From: Solobacterium sp.
Lineage (GTDB): Bacteria; Bacillota_I; Bacilli_A; Erysipelotrichales; Erysipelotrichaceae
Direction of reading: 5' to 3'
DNA: 6,480 bases
Assembly (NCBI GenBank): GCA_017536845.1
Contig: JAFWCP010000519.1
Location: 1-6,480 of the forward strand
Under the pieces are notes generated by a model. That model searched no databases. It saw only the letters and a program-made list of their open reading frames with translations, and was not told the DNA's origin. The position numbers and the translations under genes are program-made. This document shows, one piece after another, positions 1-6,480 of this stretch (position 1 is the first letter of the stretch; each line of letters starts with the position of its first letter).

Positions 1-1186
1 AGCGGAAGATGCCGCCGTTGGGCATGCCCGCCTTGCCGGCACTGCGGCGCTTTTCCATATACGTGCCGCGGTCCATGTCAAACAGGATCTCGAGCATGTT
101 GAGGTAGAGGGTGCCGTGCGAGACAAGCAGGATGTTCTGGCCGTCCTTGGCCATTGTATAGGCCTTGTGCAGGAATTCGGTGATGCGCTTTTCGATCATT
201 TCCCGGTTCTCACCGCCGACATCCGCCCAGTTTTCGGTAATGTGGCGGCGGAAGATTTCTTCCTTCCAGGAATCGGTCACGATACCGTCGAAATCGCCGA
301 AATTCACTTCCTTGAGCCCTTTGTCGAGCACCAGTTCGCATTCATGGTAGCGGCGGATGATTTCCGCTGTCTTGCGGGCGCGGCTGCTGGGTGAGGAGTA
401 GATGCGTTCAAAGTGGATGAAGCGCAGGGCCTCGGAGGCAGCTGAGGCCTGGCTGATGCCGTTGGCGGTCAGCTGGGAGTCACACCAGCCCTGCATGCGG
501 TTCCACTGGTTGAAGATGGTCTCGCCATGGCGGACATAATAGAAGTGCACGGTTTTTTCCTGGGGCACATCAGAAAATGCTTCCGGCCTTGCCGGCATGG
601 TCTGCAGGTGCCAGCCTTCCTTGTCATAGGTGAAAGTGAAGATGCTGCCGTTGGGGATGGCGTTCTCCCCTTTTTCCCGGCATTCCGCTTCATAGGCTTT
701 GATATCGACGCCGAGCATGGTTTCCAGAAGGCATCTGGCAAACATGCCGTGGGAGCCGATCAGCACCCGGTCGCCGTCTTCACATTCCCTGACAATGGCG
801 GCAAATGTATCGGCAATGCGTTCATTGATTCTTTCCCCTGTTTCCCCGTCAACCGCGCTGAAGTCCTTAGCCTCGAAAAAGGCGCGGATCTCATCCGGAT
901 GGGTCGTAAAACGAGTGCCCTCAAAACGGCCGAAATCAAACTCATGCAGGTTGTCGAGAATCTTTGTCCGCTGCGGGTCATGACGGATGATGTCTACGGT
1001 GTCCATCACCCTCTCCGCCGGAGAAACGTAAATCCGGTCAAAGAAGATTTCCGCAAGGGCGTCCCGGGCTGCCTCGGCCTGGGCAATGCCGGCCGCGGTC
1101 AGCGGCGAATCCGCCGTTCCCTGCATGCGGCCTTTTTTATTAAACAGTGTCTCGCCGTGTCTGACGAAATAGAATTGAATTGTCAT
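1..1186 (-). CDS. Tandem two-domain histidine phosphatase (phosphoglycerate mutase-like), 3' end outside window
   Basis: This frame stays open from ATG at 1186 to the window edge, giving at least 395 residues with no stop. It contains two complete branch-1 histidine phosphatase domains. Domain 1 shows the phospho-accepting RHGET motif (His10), Arg59 in SPAER, the acid Glu82 in LHEFDFG and the second His146 in GSHG. Domain 2 repeats the set: RHGET with His220, Arg269 in SPSSR, Glu293 in KEVNFG and His357 in VSHG, so the repeat period is 210-211 residues. PNGSIF and PNGGIF close the two copies. Both catalytic sets look intact. The family dephosphorylates small phosphometabolites or acts as a mutase through a phosphohistidine; the substrate here cannot be read from sequence. 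No signal peptide is seen, so it is probably cytoplasmic. By comparison with domain 1, only some 20-30 residues should be missing. The start follows AGAGGAAA at good spacing. The gene has its own promoter and lies beyond the upstream terminator. Family assignment is firm; function is open. Confidence 0.93.
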   Translation of the reverse strand, partial: MTIQFYFVRHGETLFNKKGRMQGTADSPLTAAGIAQAEAARDALAEIFFDRIYVSPAERVMDTVDIIRHDPQRTKILDNLHEFDFGRFEGTRFTTHPDEIRAFFEAKDFSAVDGETGERINERIADTFAAIVRECEDGDRVLIGSHGMFARCLLETMLGVDIKAYEAECREKGENAIPNGSIFTFTYDKEGWHLQTMPARPEAFSDVPQEKTVHFYYVRHGETIFNQWNRMQGWCDSQLTANGISQASAASEALRFIHFERIYSSPSSRARKTAEIIRRYHECELVLDKGLKEVNFGDFDGIVTDSWKEEIFRRHITENWADVGGENREMIEKRITEFLHKAYTMAKDGQNILLVSHGTLYLNMLEILFDMDRGTYMEKRRSAGKAGMPNGGIFR

Positions 1187-1191
1187 ATGTC

Positions 1192-1222
1192 TTTCCTCTT
1201 CATTGTTATTCATATTATAGCA
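1192..1222 (-). promoter_or_regulatory. Extended -10 promoter and RBS for the tandem histidine phosphatase
   Basis: On the minus strand a perfect TATAAT (1219-1214) is preceded by TGC (1222-1220), forming an extended -10 element. No good -35 lies at 17 bases; the hexamer there is TTTCAT, which fits an extended -10 promoter that does not need one. Transcription would start near 1207, giving a leader of about 20 bases. The ribosome binding site AGAGGAAA (1199-1192) sits five bases before the ATG at 1186. This supports transcription of the phosphatase independently of the aminopeptidase upstream. The motif match is seen directly; activity is inferred. Confidence 0.6.
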
Positions 1223-1260
1223 GAAGTATGCCGCGTATGAAATACAAGCCTCAGGGCATT

Positions 1261-1284
1261 AAAAAACCGTCGCTGTGACGGTTT
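1261..1284 (-). terminator. Intrinsic terminator after the M18 aminopeptidase gene
   Basis: Read on the minus strand, AAACCGTC pairs perfectly with GACGGTTT around the five-base loop ACAGC, followed by a run of T (six T including the last stem bases). The stem begins at the last base of the aminopeptidase TGA stop codon. It should end the hflX-aminopeptidase transcript before the phosphatase promoter. Confidence 0.85.
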
Positions 1285-2651
1285 CAGTTCATCTTTTCAA
1301 GGAATGTCCTGTATGCCCTGTAAGCCTCATAGACGTCAGCCTTGGAGACCACTTCGCAGGGCGCGTGCATGTTCTGCACGGGAATGCCGGCGTCGATGAC
1401 ATCCATGTTCAGGTTGCCAAGGACATAGGCAATTGTTCCGCCGCCGCCGGCATCAACAGCGCCCAATTCAGCGGTCTGGAAGGTAATGTCAGCATCGTCC
1501 ATAATCTGACGGATCCGGGCCATGTATTCGGCACATGCGTCGTTGGAGCCGCTCTTGCCGCGGGCACCGGTGAATTTCAGGAAGGCAACGCCCTTGCCGA
1601 AATAGGCGCTGTTCTTCTTTTCCATGACCTCCGGATAGTTAGGGTCGAAGGCGATGGCGACGTCGTTGGACAGGACCTTGCTTGCCGCGAATGTCCTGTT
1701 CAGGCTGACGATGCCGGAATATCCCTGCTTTTCCAGCATTTCCGAAAGCACCATCTCAAAGAAACGCGACTGCATGCTGGTGGCGCCGACCGAGCCGATT
1801 TCCTCTTTGTCGACAAGCATGACGCAGGCGGTCTTTTCCGCTGCTTCCATATCCAGCAATGCTCTTAACGATGTATAGGCACAGGCCCTGTCATCGTGGC
1901 CGTAGCCGATGATCATGGACCTGTCGATGCCGTAATCACGGGCTTCACCGGCCGGGACAGCTTCGATTTCCGCCGACAGGAAGTCATCTTCTTCCACGCC
2001 GTATTCCTTCTTCAGCATTTCCAGAACATTGGCCTTGACGGCATCCTTTTCGGTATCGGCCAGGGGGATGGAGGCAAAGGTGATGTCGAGCTTTTCGCCT
2101 TCGATGACTTCATTGGCCTTTTTCACCATCTGTTTCGATGCCAGGTGGATCAGCAGGTCGGAGATGCCGAAAACCGGGTCACCTTCCTTTTCCCCCAGGT
2201 TTACATCAATGACGGTGCCGTCCTTTTTGACGATGACGCCGCATAAGGACAAAGGCCTGGCGACCCACTGGTACTTCTTGATGCCGCCGTAGTAATGTGT
2301 ATCCAGCAGCGCGATGCCTTCGCTTTCATACAAAGGCACCTGCTTGAGGTCGGTGCGCGGTGAGTCGATGTGCGCTCCCAGGATGTTCAGCCCTTCCGTT
2401 AACGGCCTGCTGCCGATCACGAAAAGGAAGATGTTCTTGTTCCGGTTGGTGACATAGACCCTGTCACCCGGGGCCAGCGTTTTCTTTTCATGCAGCGGCA
2501 TGAATCCTGCTGCTTCTGCCAGTGCGGCTGCGTTTTTCACAAAGGCACGTTCTGTTTTGGATGCGGAGAGGAAGCGGCGATAGTCTTCGCAGAATGCAAA
2601 GAGCTTTTCCCTCTGTCCGTCATCAATTTTTTCCCATACTGTTTTCTTCAC
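1284..2651 (-). CDS. apeA: M18 family metallo-aminopeptidase (aminopeptidase 1 type)
   Basis: This 455-residue protein matches the M18 family along its whole length. These are cytoplasmic di-zinc aminopeptidases that remove N-terminal residues from peptides, usually as large tetrahedral oligomers. The expected ligands are visible in order: His94 in GAHIDSPR, Asp253 in YGHDDRACAY, Glu283-Glu284 in DKEEIGS, Asp336 in AFDPNYP and His429 in QNMHAPCE. The glycine-rich DAGGGGT lies near residue 400. Length and the opening pattern (FCEDYRRFLS, then KTERAFV) fit the bacterial aminopeptidase 1 (ApeA) group rather than eukaryotic aspartyl aminopeptidase. I place the start at GTG 2651, giving VKKTVWEK, because AGAAGGAA (2663-2656) sits four bases ahead of it and the start falls 16 bases after the hflX stop. 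An in-frame ATG at 2717 would add 22 basic residues encoded within hflX and has no family support. Substrate preference is unknown. The gene is probably cotranscribed with hflX and ends at the terminator at 1284. Confidence 0.93.
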   Translation of the reverse strand: MKKTVWEKIDDGQREKLFAFCEDYRRFLSASKTERAFVKNAAALAEAAGFMPLHEKKTLAPGDRVYVTNRNKNIFLFVIGSRPLTEGLNILGAHIDSPRTDLKQVPLYESEGIALLDTHYYGGIKKYQWVARPLSLCGVIVKKDGTVIDVNLGEKEGDPVFGISDLLIHLASKQMVKKANEVIEGEKLDITFASIPLADTEKDAVKANVLEMLKKEYGVEEDDFLSAEIEAVPAGEARDYGIDRSMIIGYGHDDRACAYTSLRALLDMEAAEKTACVMLVDKEEIGSVGATSMQSRFFEMVLSEMLEKQGYSGIVSLNRTFAASKVLSNDVAIAFDPNYPEVMEKKNSAYFGKGVAFLKFTGARGKSGSNDACAEYMARIRQIMDDADITFQTAELGAVDAGGGGTIAYVLGNLNMDVIDAGIPVQNMHAPCEVVSKADVYEAYRAYRTFLEKMN

Positions 2652-2655
2652 TTGA

Positions 2656-2663
2656 TTCCTTCT
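2656..2663 (-). promoter_or_regulatory. Ribosome binding site deciding the GTG start of the aminopeptidase
   Basis: AGAAGGAA on the minus strand lies between the hflX TAG stop and the GTG at 2651, with TCAA as spacer. It is the only purine-rich site near the 5' end of the aminopeptidase frame, so it favours GTG 2651 over the ATG at 2717 inside hflX. Confidence 0.75.
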
Positions 2664-2667
2664 CTTT

Positions 2668-3897
2668 CTATATCTGATATCTGCCAAAGGCATTGACAAT
2701 CTTTTTTTCGCCGGCAATCTTTACGATCATGCCGTCATCCGTATACTCCTGTACATCGACAGAAACCCGTGTCCGCTGCTTTGACAGGGCGGAAAACAGG
2801 CTATACGGGATGAAGCAGGTCATTTCGGCTTCCTCAGGATACAGGGTATATACGATCCTGTTGAGAAGCATTTCAATTCCCCTTTTTGTTCTGCAGCTGA
2901 TGAGCATGCCTTCTTTAGGCATATCATCCAGCAGGTCAACCTTGTTGTATACCCGGATCAGCGGTACGTGACCGGCGCCGATCTGGTTCAGGGTGTCCCG
3001 GGTAACCAGCGATTTGGCTTCATGTTCAGAATCCGACGCATCAATCACTTCAATCAGCAGGTCGGCATCCGCGGCAGCAGCCAGGGTGGATCTGAACGCG
3101 TCAACAAGCATGTGCGGCAGATTTGAGACAAACCCGACCGTATCATAGAGATAAAACGCCTTCTGGCCATAGCGCACCATCCGCACCGAGGTATCCAGGG
3201 TTTCAAAAAGCATGTCCTTTTCCCTGACCCGGCTGCCTTTGGCGGCGGTCATTTCCAGAATGACGTTCATCAGAGAACTCTTGCCGGCATTGGTATAGCC
3301 GACTAAGGCGCAGCGTTTGACGCTGGTCTTTGCCCGCCTTCTTTCATCCGTCAGCCGCTGGGCCTCCATGGCAGCAAGATGCTTTTCGATTTCGGCAATC
3401 CGGCGGCGGTATTTCCGCTGGATCAGGGATGAGCGCATTTCACCTTCACCGCGGTTGGTCGCGCTGCCGCCCCGCTGGTGGGAGCTCTCTTCGTTTTCCT
3501 CTTTGACCGACGGCAGATCATAGCGCAGCCGGGCCAGTTCGGTCTGCAGCTGGGCCTGTTTTGTACGGGCACGCTGAGAAAAAATGTTGAGGATCAATGC
3601 GGTACGGTCAATCACATCAGCGCCGACAATTGCAGCCAGACGGAAGGCAGCGGCCAGCGGCAGGCTGTTGTAGAAGACAACCTTTTCCGCGCCTGTTTCG
3701 GCTACGGCAGCCTTTAGCTCGAGAGCCTTTCCTTTTCGAAAGGCGGTATCCGGATCCATGGAACGGGAGTTCTGGGTGATCGTACAGACGGGCTGGTAGC
3801 CGCAGGCATTGCAAAGAGCTGCTGTCTCAGCCAGCAGCGACACAAATTCCTGCTCTGATTCCTTCAGGCGGATCCCGGCGACGATCACTTTTATCAT
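2668..3897 (-). CDS. hflX: GTPase HflX
   Basis: The 409-residue product is a ribosome-associated GTPase of the HflX family, known to bind the 50S subunit and to split stalled or heat-damaged ribosomes. The N-terminal nucleotide-binding-like domain includes FRKGKALEL near 53-61 and VIDRTALIL at 95-103. A helical segment follows with the family pattern QRARTKQAQLQTELARLRY (108-126). The G domain shows G1 GYTNAGKSS (200-208), switch region FETLDTSVR (231-239), G3 DTVGF (252-256), G4 NKVD (318-321) and G5 around SCR (334-336). A C-terminal domain closes the protein. The linker at about 127-165 is divergent: the usual glycine-rich, RGPGETQLE-type stretch is reduced to QRGGSATNRGEGE. No start exists upstream in frame, since a TAG lies 27 bases before the ATG. 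The ribosome binding site is weak: GGGGAG lies 14 bases upstream and GAAG only two. It is the first gene of a likely operon with the M18 aminopeptidase. Confidence 0.94.
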   Translation of the reverse strand: MIKVIVAGIRLKESEQEFVSLLAETAALCNACGYQPVCTITQNSRSMDPDTAFRKGKALELKAAVAETGAEKVVFYNSLPLAAAFRLAAIVGADVIDRTALILNIFSQRARTKQAQLQTELARLRYDLPSVKEENEESSHQRGGSATNRGEGEMRSSLIQRKYRRRIAEIEKHLAAMEAQRLTDERRRAKTSVKRCALVGYTNAGKSSLMNVILEMTAAKGSRVREKDMLFETLDTSVRMVRYGQKAFYLYDTVGFVSNLPHMLVDAFRSTLAAAADADLLIEVIDASDSEHEAKSLVTRDTLNQIGAGHVPLIRVYNKVDLLDDMPKEGMLISCRTKRGIEMLLNRIVYTLYPEEAEMTCFIPYSLFSALSKQRTRVSVDVQEYTDDGMIVKIAGEKKIVNAFGRYQI

Positions 3898-3957
3898 ATC
3901 TTCAGCTTTTTCTCTCCCCTTCTATTCCCTGCCTTATGACGGCAGCTGCCGCAGATC

Positions 3958-4019
3958 AGAATACTGTTTGATGTCTGTTTGCGGCAAGGCTGCTATAGTC
4001 TATCTGATTTTATCTGCAA
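3958..4019 (-). promoter_or_regulatory. Candidate promoter region for hflX-apeA
   Basis: The 180-base gap upstream of hflX must hold the operon promoter, because a terminator closes the gene before it. Two weak sigma-70-like candidates are visible on the minus strand. One is TTGCAG (4019-4014), 16 bases, TATAGC (3997-3992). The other is TTGCCG (3987-3982), 18 bases, TATTCT (3963-3958). Neither is strong and I cannot choose between them. The leader also holds the perfect 12-base palindrome CGGCAGCTGCCG at 3951-3940, which could be a small operator or chance. Confidence 0.3.
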
Positions 4020-4048
4020 GTACAAGCAGACTGCTGTTTGACAACATG

Positions 4049-4071
4049 AAAATCCGGTTTGAAACCGGATT
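4049..4071 (-). terminator. Probable intrinsic terminator after the amidohydrolase-like gene
   Basis: Seven bases... downstream of the TAA stop (4080-4078), the minus strand has AATCCGG pairing with CCGGATT around the loop TTTCAAA; the whole 21-base element is a near-perfect inverted repeat. It is followed by only a short T run (four T counting stem bases, then C), so termination may be incomplete. The position directly after the stop codon supports the call. Confidence 0.65.
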
Positions 4072-4077
4072 CTCAGT

Positions 4078-5232
4078 TTATCTTTCAAAAACGGTGCGTC
4101 CGTCGGTCATCGTATACATGACGCGGGTGTTTTCATCAATCTCCACATCACTCAGGACGGTGAAATCCGCGGCCCGGCCGACCGTAATGGCTCCCATGTC
4201 GTAGCTTTTGTCCAGCAGTGTATACGGCTTTTCGCAAAGCGAACGGAGGATCAGGTTCTGCTCATAGCCCTGCTTTTTCAGCTCGCATATGACGGCAAGC
4301 GGATCCTGGCATCGATCGGCGTAATAGATTTCCAGCGGGTCATGGCCCAGGCGCATGTAGTTTCCGGCGGCGATGCGGTCATCCCTGATGTCGGTGATGA
4401 TGCCGGAATGGAAGAAATTCGTTTCATCCACGACTTCGTCATAGAGCTTCAGCACGTTTTCCAGCTGCGATTCATCATCGGCCCGGGCCAGAAACGGCGT
4501 ATTGAAGCGGGCCGCGAGATAACTCATCAGGTACGGGTCTTCCAGATCCTCAGGGAGGTAGAGATGGCCGATTTCAAACATCGGGTAGCCATCCCCGTAC
4601 ACATATCCCTGGTCCAGGAAGGCGGCATAGTCATCCGGGTGCTCAAACTGCAGCATTTCATGGATCCTGACCGCGAATGCCTGGTCCTGTTTCAGGGCTG
4701 TTTCAAGGTGCTGCAGGACGGTCCGGGGTTCCTGTCCGGCAACGGCGAAATCATTGCTTAAAACACTTGTCACGCCCTTTGACGCAAGATCCAGATATCC
4801 TCTGGCGAGATATTTCTCATACGGAACAGACAGCGCTTCATCCGTATTGCTCAGAGAACGGTCTTTCTGAATGATGCGGACCTTTCTGTTCAGCCCGGAA
4901 AGGTCAGCCTCGGTAAGGTCATTCGATCCGCCGTACAGGATGACGTCGGTGCCTTCTTCCTTCTGCAGGAACTGTTCGATCTCTTCTTTTCCGAAAGATG
5001 CCGGGATTGTATGGGCCAGGCGGTAGCCGTATTCATACAGGGACAGGCCGCACAAGACAAAGCCGGGTACGACATACATGCCGCGCAGGTCGACAATTTC
5101 CTTTTCCCCGGCCTGCGCCATGGCGGCAAGGACCTGTTCATCAGAGCCAAGGGCAATGATATCACGGTATTCGACAATAAACGCCGTCGCGGACTGGCCG
5201 TGGATTCGGGCGTTGATAAAGGCTCGTTTCAT
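4078..5232 (-). CDS. YtcJ/NfdA-like amidohydrolase family protein, probably lacking its metal centre
   Basis: The 384-residue product has the amidohydrolase-3 (YtcJ/NfdA) layout. The N-terminal sandwich strand is MKRAFINARIH, followed by EIVDLRGMYVVPGF (45-58), SKGVTSVLSNDF (151-162), VRIHEMLQFE (188-197), and the C-terminal return GAITVGRAADFTVLS (347-361) with TMTDGRTVFE. Active members are about 520-550 residues, so this one is much shortened. The position of the metal-binding HxH after VVPGF holds Gly62 and Ser64 (VLCGLSL where NDSHMHL is usual). The expected lysine ligand aligns with Tyr225 (IGHLYL), and the next His aligns with Arg250 (FLARADD). Only His275 (FFHSGIIT) appears kept. I infer a pseudoenzyme or repurposed fold; hydrolase activity is doubtful. 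The start is fixed by AAGGAGG eight bases before ATG 5232, with a promoter behind it; the longer frame from 5304 would span that promoter. The frame is intact and well translated, which argues against simple decay. There is no signal peptide. Confidence 0.85.
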   Translation of the reverse strand: MKRAFINARIHGQSATAFIVEYRDIIALGSDEQVLAAMAQAGEKEIVDLRGMYVVPGFVLCGLSLYEYGYRLAHTIPASFGKEEIEQFLQKEEGTDVILYGGSNDLTEADLSGLNRKVRIIQKDRSLSNTDEALSVPYEKYLARGYLDLASKGVTSVLSNDFAVAGQEPRTVLQHLETALKQDQAFAVRIHEMLQFEHPDDYAAFLDQGYVYGDGYPMFEIGHLYLPEDLEDPYLMSYLAARFNTPFLARADDESQLENVLKLYDEVVDETNFFHSGIITDIRDDRIAAGNYMRLGHDPLEIYYADRCQDPLAVICELKKQGYEQNLILRSLCEKPYTLLDKSYDMGAITVGRAADFTVLSDVEIDENTRVMYTMTDGRTVFER

Positions 5233-5240
5233 TGTGGTAG

Positions 5241-5296
5241 CCTCCTTAATACAATGAGTCTGGCTAGAGTATACAACGTTCAGCCGACAAAAGCAA
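5241..5296 (-). promoter_or_regulatory. Promoter and strong RBS of the amidohydrolase-like gene
   Basis: On the minus strand TTGCTT (5296-5291) and TATACT (5273-5268) are separated by exactly 17 bases, matching a sigma-70/SigA promoter (3 of 6 and 5 of 6 consensus bases). Transcription would start near 5261 with a leader of about 29 bases. The leader contains a perfect AAGGAGG (5247-5241) eight bases before the ATG at 5232. The gene therefore appears to have its own transcription start, separate from the broken ABC gene upstream. Confidence 0.6.
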
Positions 5297-5315
5297 AACA
5301 GCACGCTGAAGGAGA

Positions 5316-6480
5316 TTATGCTTTAGCCTTTTCGGTTTTGAGCTCAGGATTGAACTGGGTGTTGTAAAGTTCGGTATAGACGCCGCCGGCATGGACCAGG
5401 TCTTCATGACGGCCGCGCTCGACGATCTCTCCGTCCTTGACGACCAGGATTTCATCGGCTGCCAGAATAGTTGAAAGCCGATGGGCGATCAGAATTGATG
5501 TGCGGGCGGTGATCAAAGGGTCAATGGCATCCTGGATGGCCTTTTCGGAGATGGAGTCCAGGGAAGCTGTCGCTTCATCAAAGATCATCAGGGCCGGGTC
5601 TTTCAGCAGCACCCGGGCGATGGAAATGCGCTGCTTTTCGCCGCCAGAAAGCTTCAGGCCGCGGTTGCCCACCTGGGTTTCATAGCCATGTTCCTGACGC
5701 ATGATGAAGTCATGGATGTTGGCCTTTTTGCATGCTTCGACCATTTCCTCCTTTGTTTTAAAAGGTGCCGCATACATGAGGTTTTCCCGGATTGTACCAG
5801 AGAAAAGGTACGTATCCTGGCTGACCACGCCGACGGCAGCCCGCAATGAAGCAAGGTCGATGTCCTTGACATTGATGCCGTCAAACAGCACTTCCCCTTC
5901 CGTGACGTCATACAGGCGCGGGATCAGGTTGATCAGTGTTGACTTGCCGGAGCCGGAAGGTCCGACGATGGCAATGCTGTTGAGGCTTCCAGTTTGAAGG
6001 AAATGTCCTTTAAGATCATCCGTTCGGGATTGTAGCGGAAGAAGACATTCCTGAATTCGACCGTGCCTTTTGGATGTTCCAGCTTTACCGGGTTTTCGGC
6101 ATTCCGGATTTCAATCGGCATGTCGTAGTAATTGAAGATTCTTGTAAACAGCGCCATCGAGCGGATCCACTCGGTCTGGATGTTGAGCAGTGAGTTCACC
6201 GGCCCGTACATCCGTGACAGCAGCGAGACCATGACCGTGATGTCACCGACGGTCAGGTCAGCGCCATGGCGGATCATCAGCAGGCCGCCGATGAAATATA
6301 TCAGCATCGGCCCGATCGATGAGAAGGTCGAAATGACGACCCGGAACCAGCGTCCGGCCATTGATTCACGGATGTTGAGGCGGATCATCTTTTCGTTGAC
6401 CCGTTCGTATTCCCGCTGTTCAAACCATTCCATGCCGAACAGCTTGACGAGCATGTTGCCGGATACCGACATCGTTTCAT
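5316..6480 (-). pseudogene. ABC exporter (fused permease-ATPase), 5' end outside window, frameshifted before Walker A
   Basis: This is the C-terminal part of a type-IV (MsbA/MdlB-like) ABC half-transporter. Its upstream frame enters at the edge within ETMSVSGNML, continues through KLFGMEWFEQRE, a membrane segment near 6360-6280 (VVISTFSSIGPMLIYFIGG) and GDITVMVSLLSRMYGPVNS, then starts the ATPase domain (GTVEFRNVFFRY, ILKDISFKLEA). It then shifts and ends at TGA 5935-5933. The ATPase resumes one frame over with IAIVGPSGSGKST (Walker A, 5963-5937), the Q-loop in GVVSQDTYLF, the signature LSGGEKQR (5651-5628), Walker B LMIFDEATASLD with the catalytic Glu, and the H-loop IAHRLST. It stops at TAA 5318-5316. 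The switch falls at about 5990-5977 and equals one lost base. All ATPase motifs are otherwise perfect, so the lesion is recent or a sequencing error. The substrate is unknown. No convincing terminator follows it. Confidence 0.85.

Noticed and set aside
527..1240. Plus-strand open frame of 237 codons
   Set aside because: It lies antisense to the tandem histidine phosphatase, whose frame carries all catalytic motifs. It has no recognisable domain and extends across the phosphatase promoter.
1275..1868. Plus-strand open frame of 197 codons
   Set aside because: It is the antisense shadow of the M18 aminopeptidase and starts within the terminator region, with no domain or ribosome binding site.
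3809..4204. Plus-strand open frame of 131 codons spanning the gap upstream of hflX
   Set aside because: It crosses the 5' end of hflX, the terminator and the 3' end of the amidohydrolase-like gene. The composition is Ser/Arg-rich with no domain, so it is a chance frame.
5233..5304. N-terminal extension of the amidohydrolase-like protein from ATG 5304
   Set aside because: The extension would span the -10 element, the -35 and the perfect AAGGAGG that serves ATG 5232, and family homology begins at MKRAFINAR.
5285..5315. Possible terminator after the ABC gene (CAG, CGTG, CTG followed by T-rich sequence)
   Set aside because: The stem is only three base pairs and the T-rich part contains the -35 of the next promoter, so it is too weak to call.
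5960..6010. Programmed -1 ribosomal frameshifting in the ABC gene
   Set aside because: No canonical slippery heptamer and no obvious downstream stem-loop were seen, and ABC exporters are not known to use this mechanism.

Overview
The window is a stretch of bacterial chromosome carrying five genes, all on the minus strand, so the order below runs from high to low coordinates. The gene set points to a Bacillota (Firmicutes) host: a clostridial-type M18 aminopeptidase, HflX, a YtcJ-like amidohydrolase relative and an exporter-type ABC protein, with strong AAGGAGG/AGAGGAA ribosome binding sites and moderately GC-rich third positions. An Erysipelotrichia-like or clostridial origin is a guess. No tRNA, rRNA, CRISPR array, insertion sequence or phage gene is visible.

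Layout on the minus strand. (1) 6480-5316 is the 3' part of a fused permease/ATPase ABC exporter, entering from beyond the window and broken by a one-base frameshift just ahead of Walker A. (2) 5232-4078 is a stand-alone gene with its own promoter, ribosome binding site and terminator. It is clearly related to YtcJ/NfdA-type amidohydrolases, but most expected metal ligands are replaced and the protein is short. (3) A 180-base gap holds that gene's terminator and the hflX leader. (4) 3897-2668 is hflX, followed after 16 bases by (5) 2651-1284, an M18 metallo-aminopeptidase starting at GTG. These two look like one operon, closed by a clear intrinsic terminator at 1284-1261. (6) 1186 to the window edge is a gene with an extended -10 promoter. 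It encodes two complete histidine-phosphatase domains in tandem and runs off the window before its stop.

The genes do not form an evident single pathway. HflX (ribosome rescue and 50S association) and the aminopeptidase (peptide turnover) make a plausible housekeeping pair. The two most unusual items are the tandem-duplicated histidine phosphatase and the amidohydrolase-fold protein that has apparently lost its metal centre. I see no evidence for a defence island or a new multi-gene system. The plus strand carries only antisense shadows of these genes.
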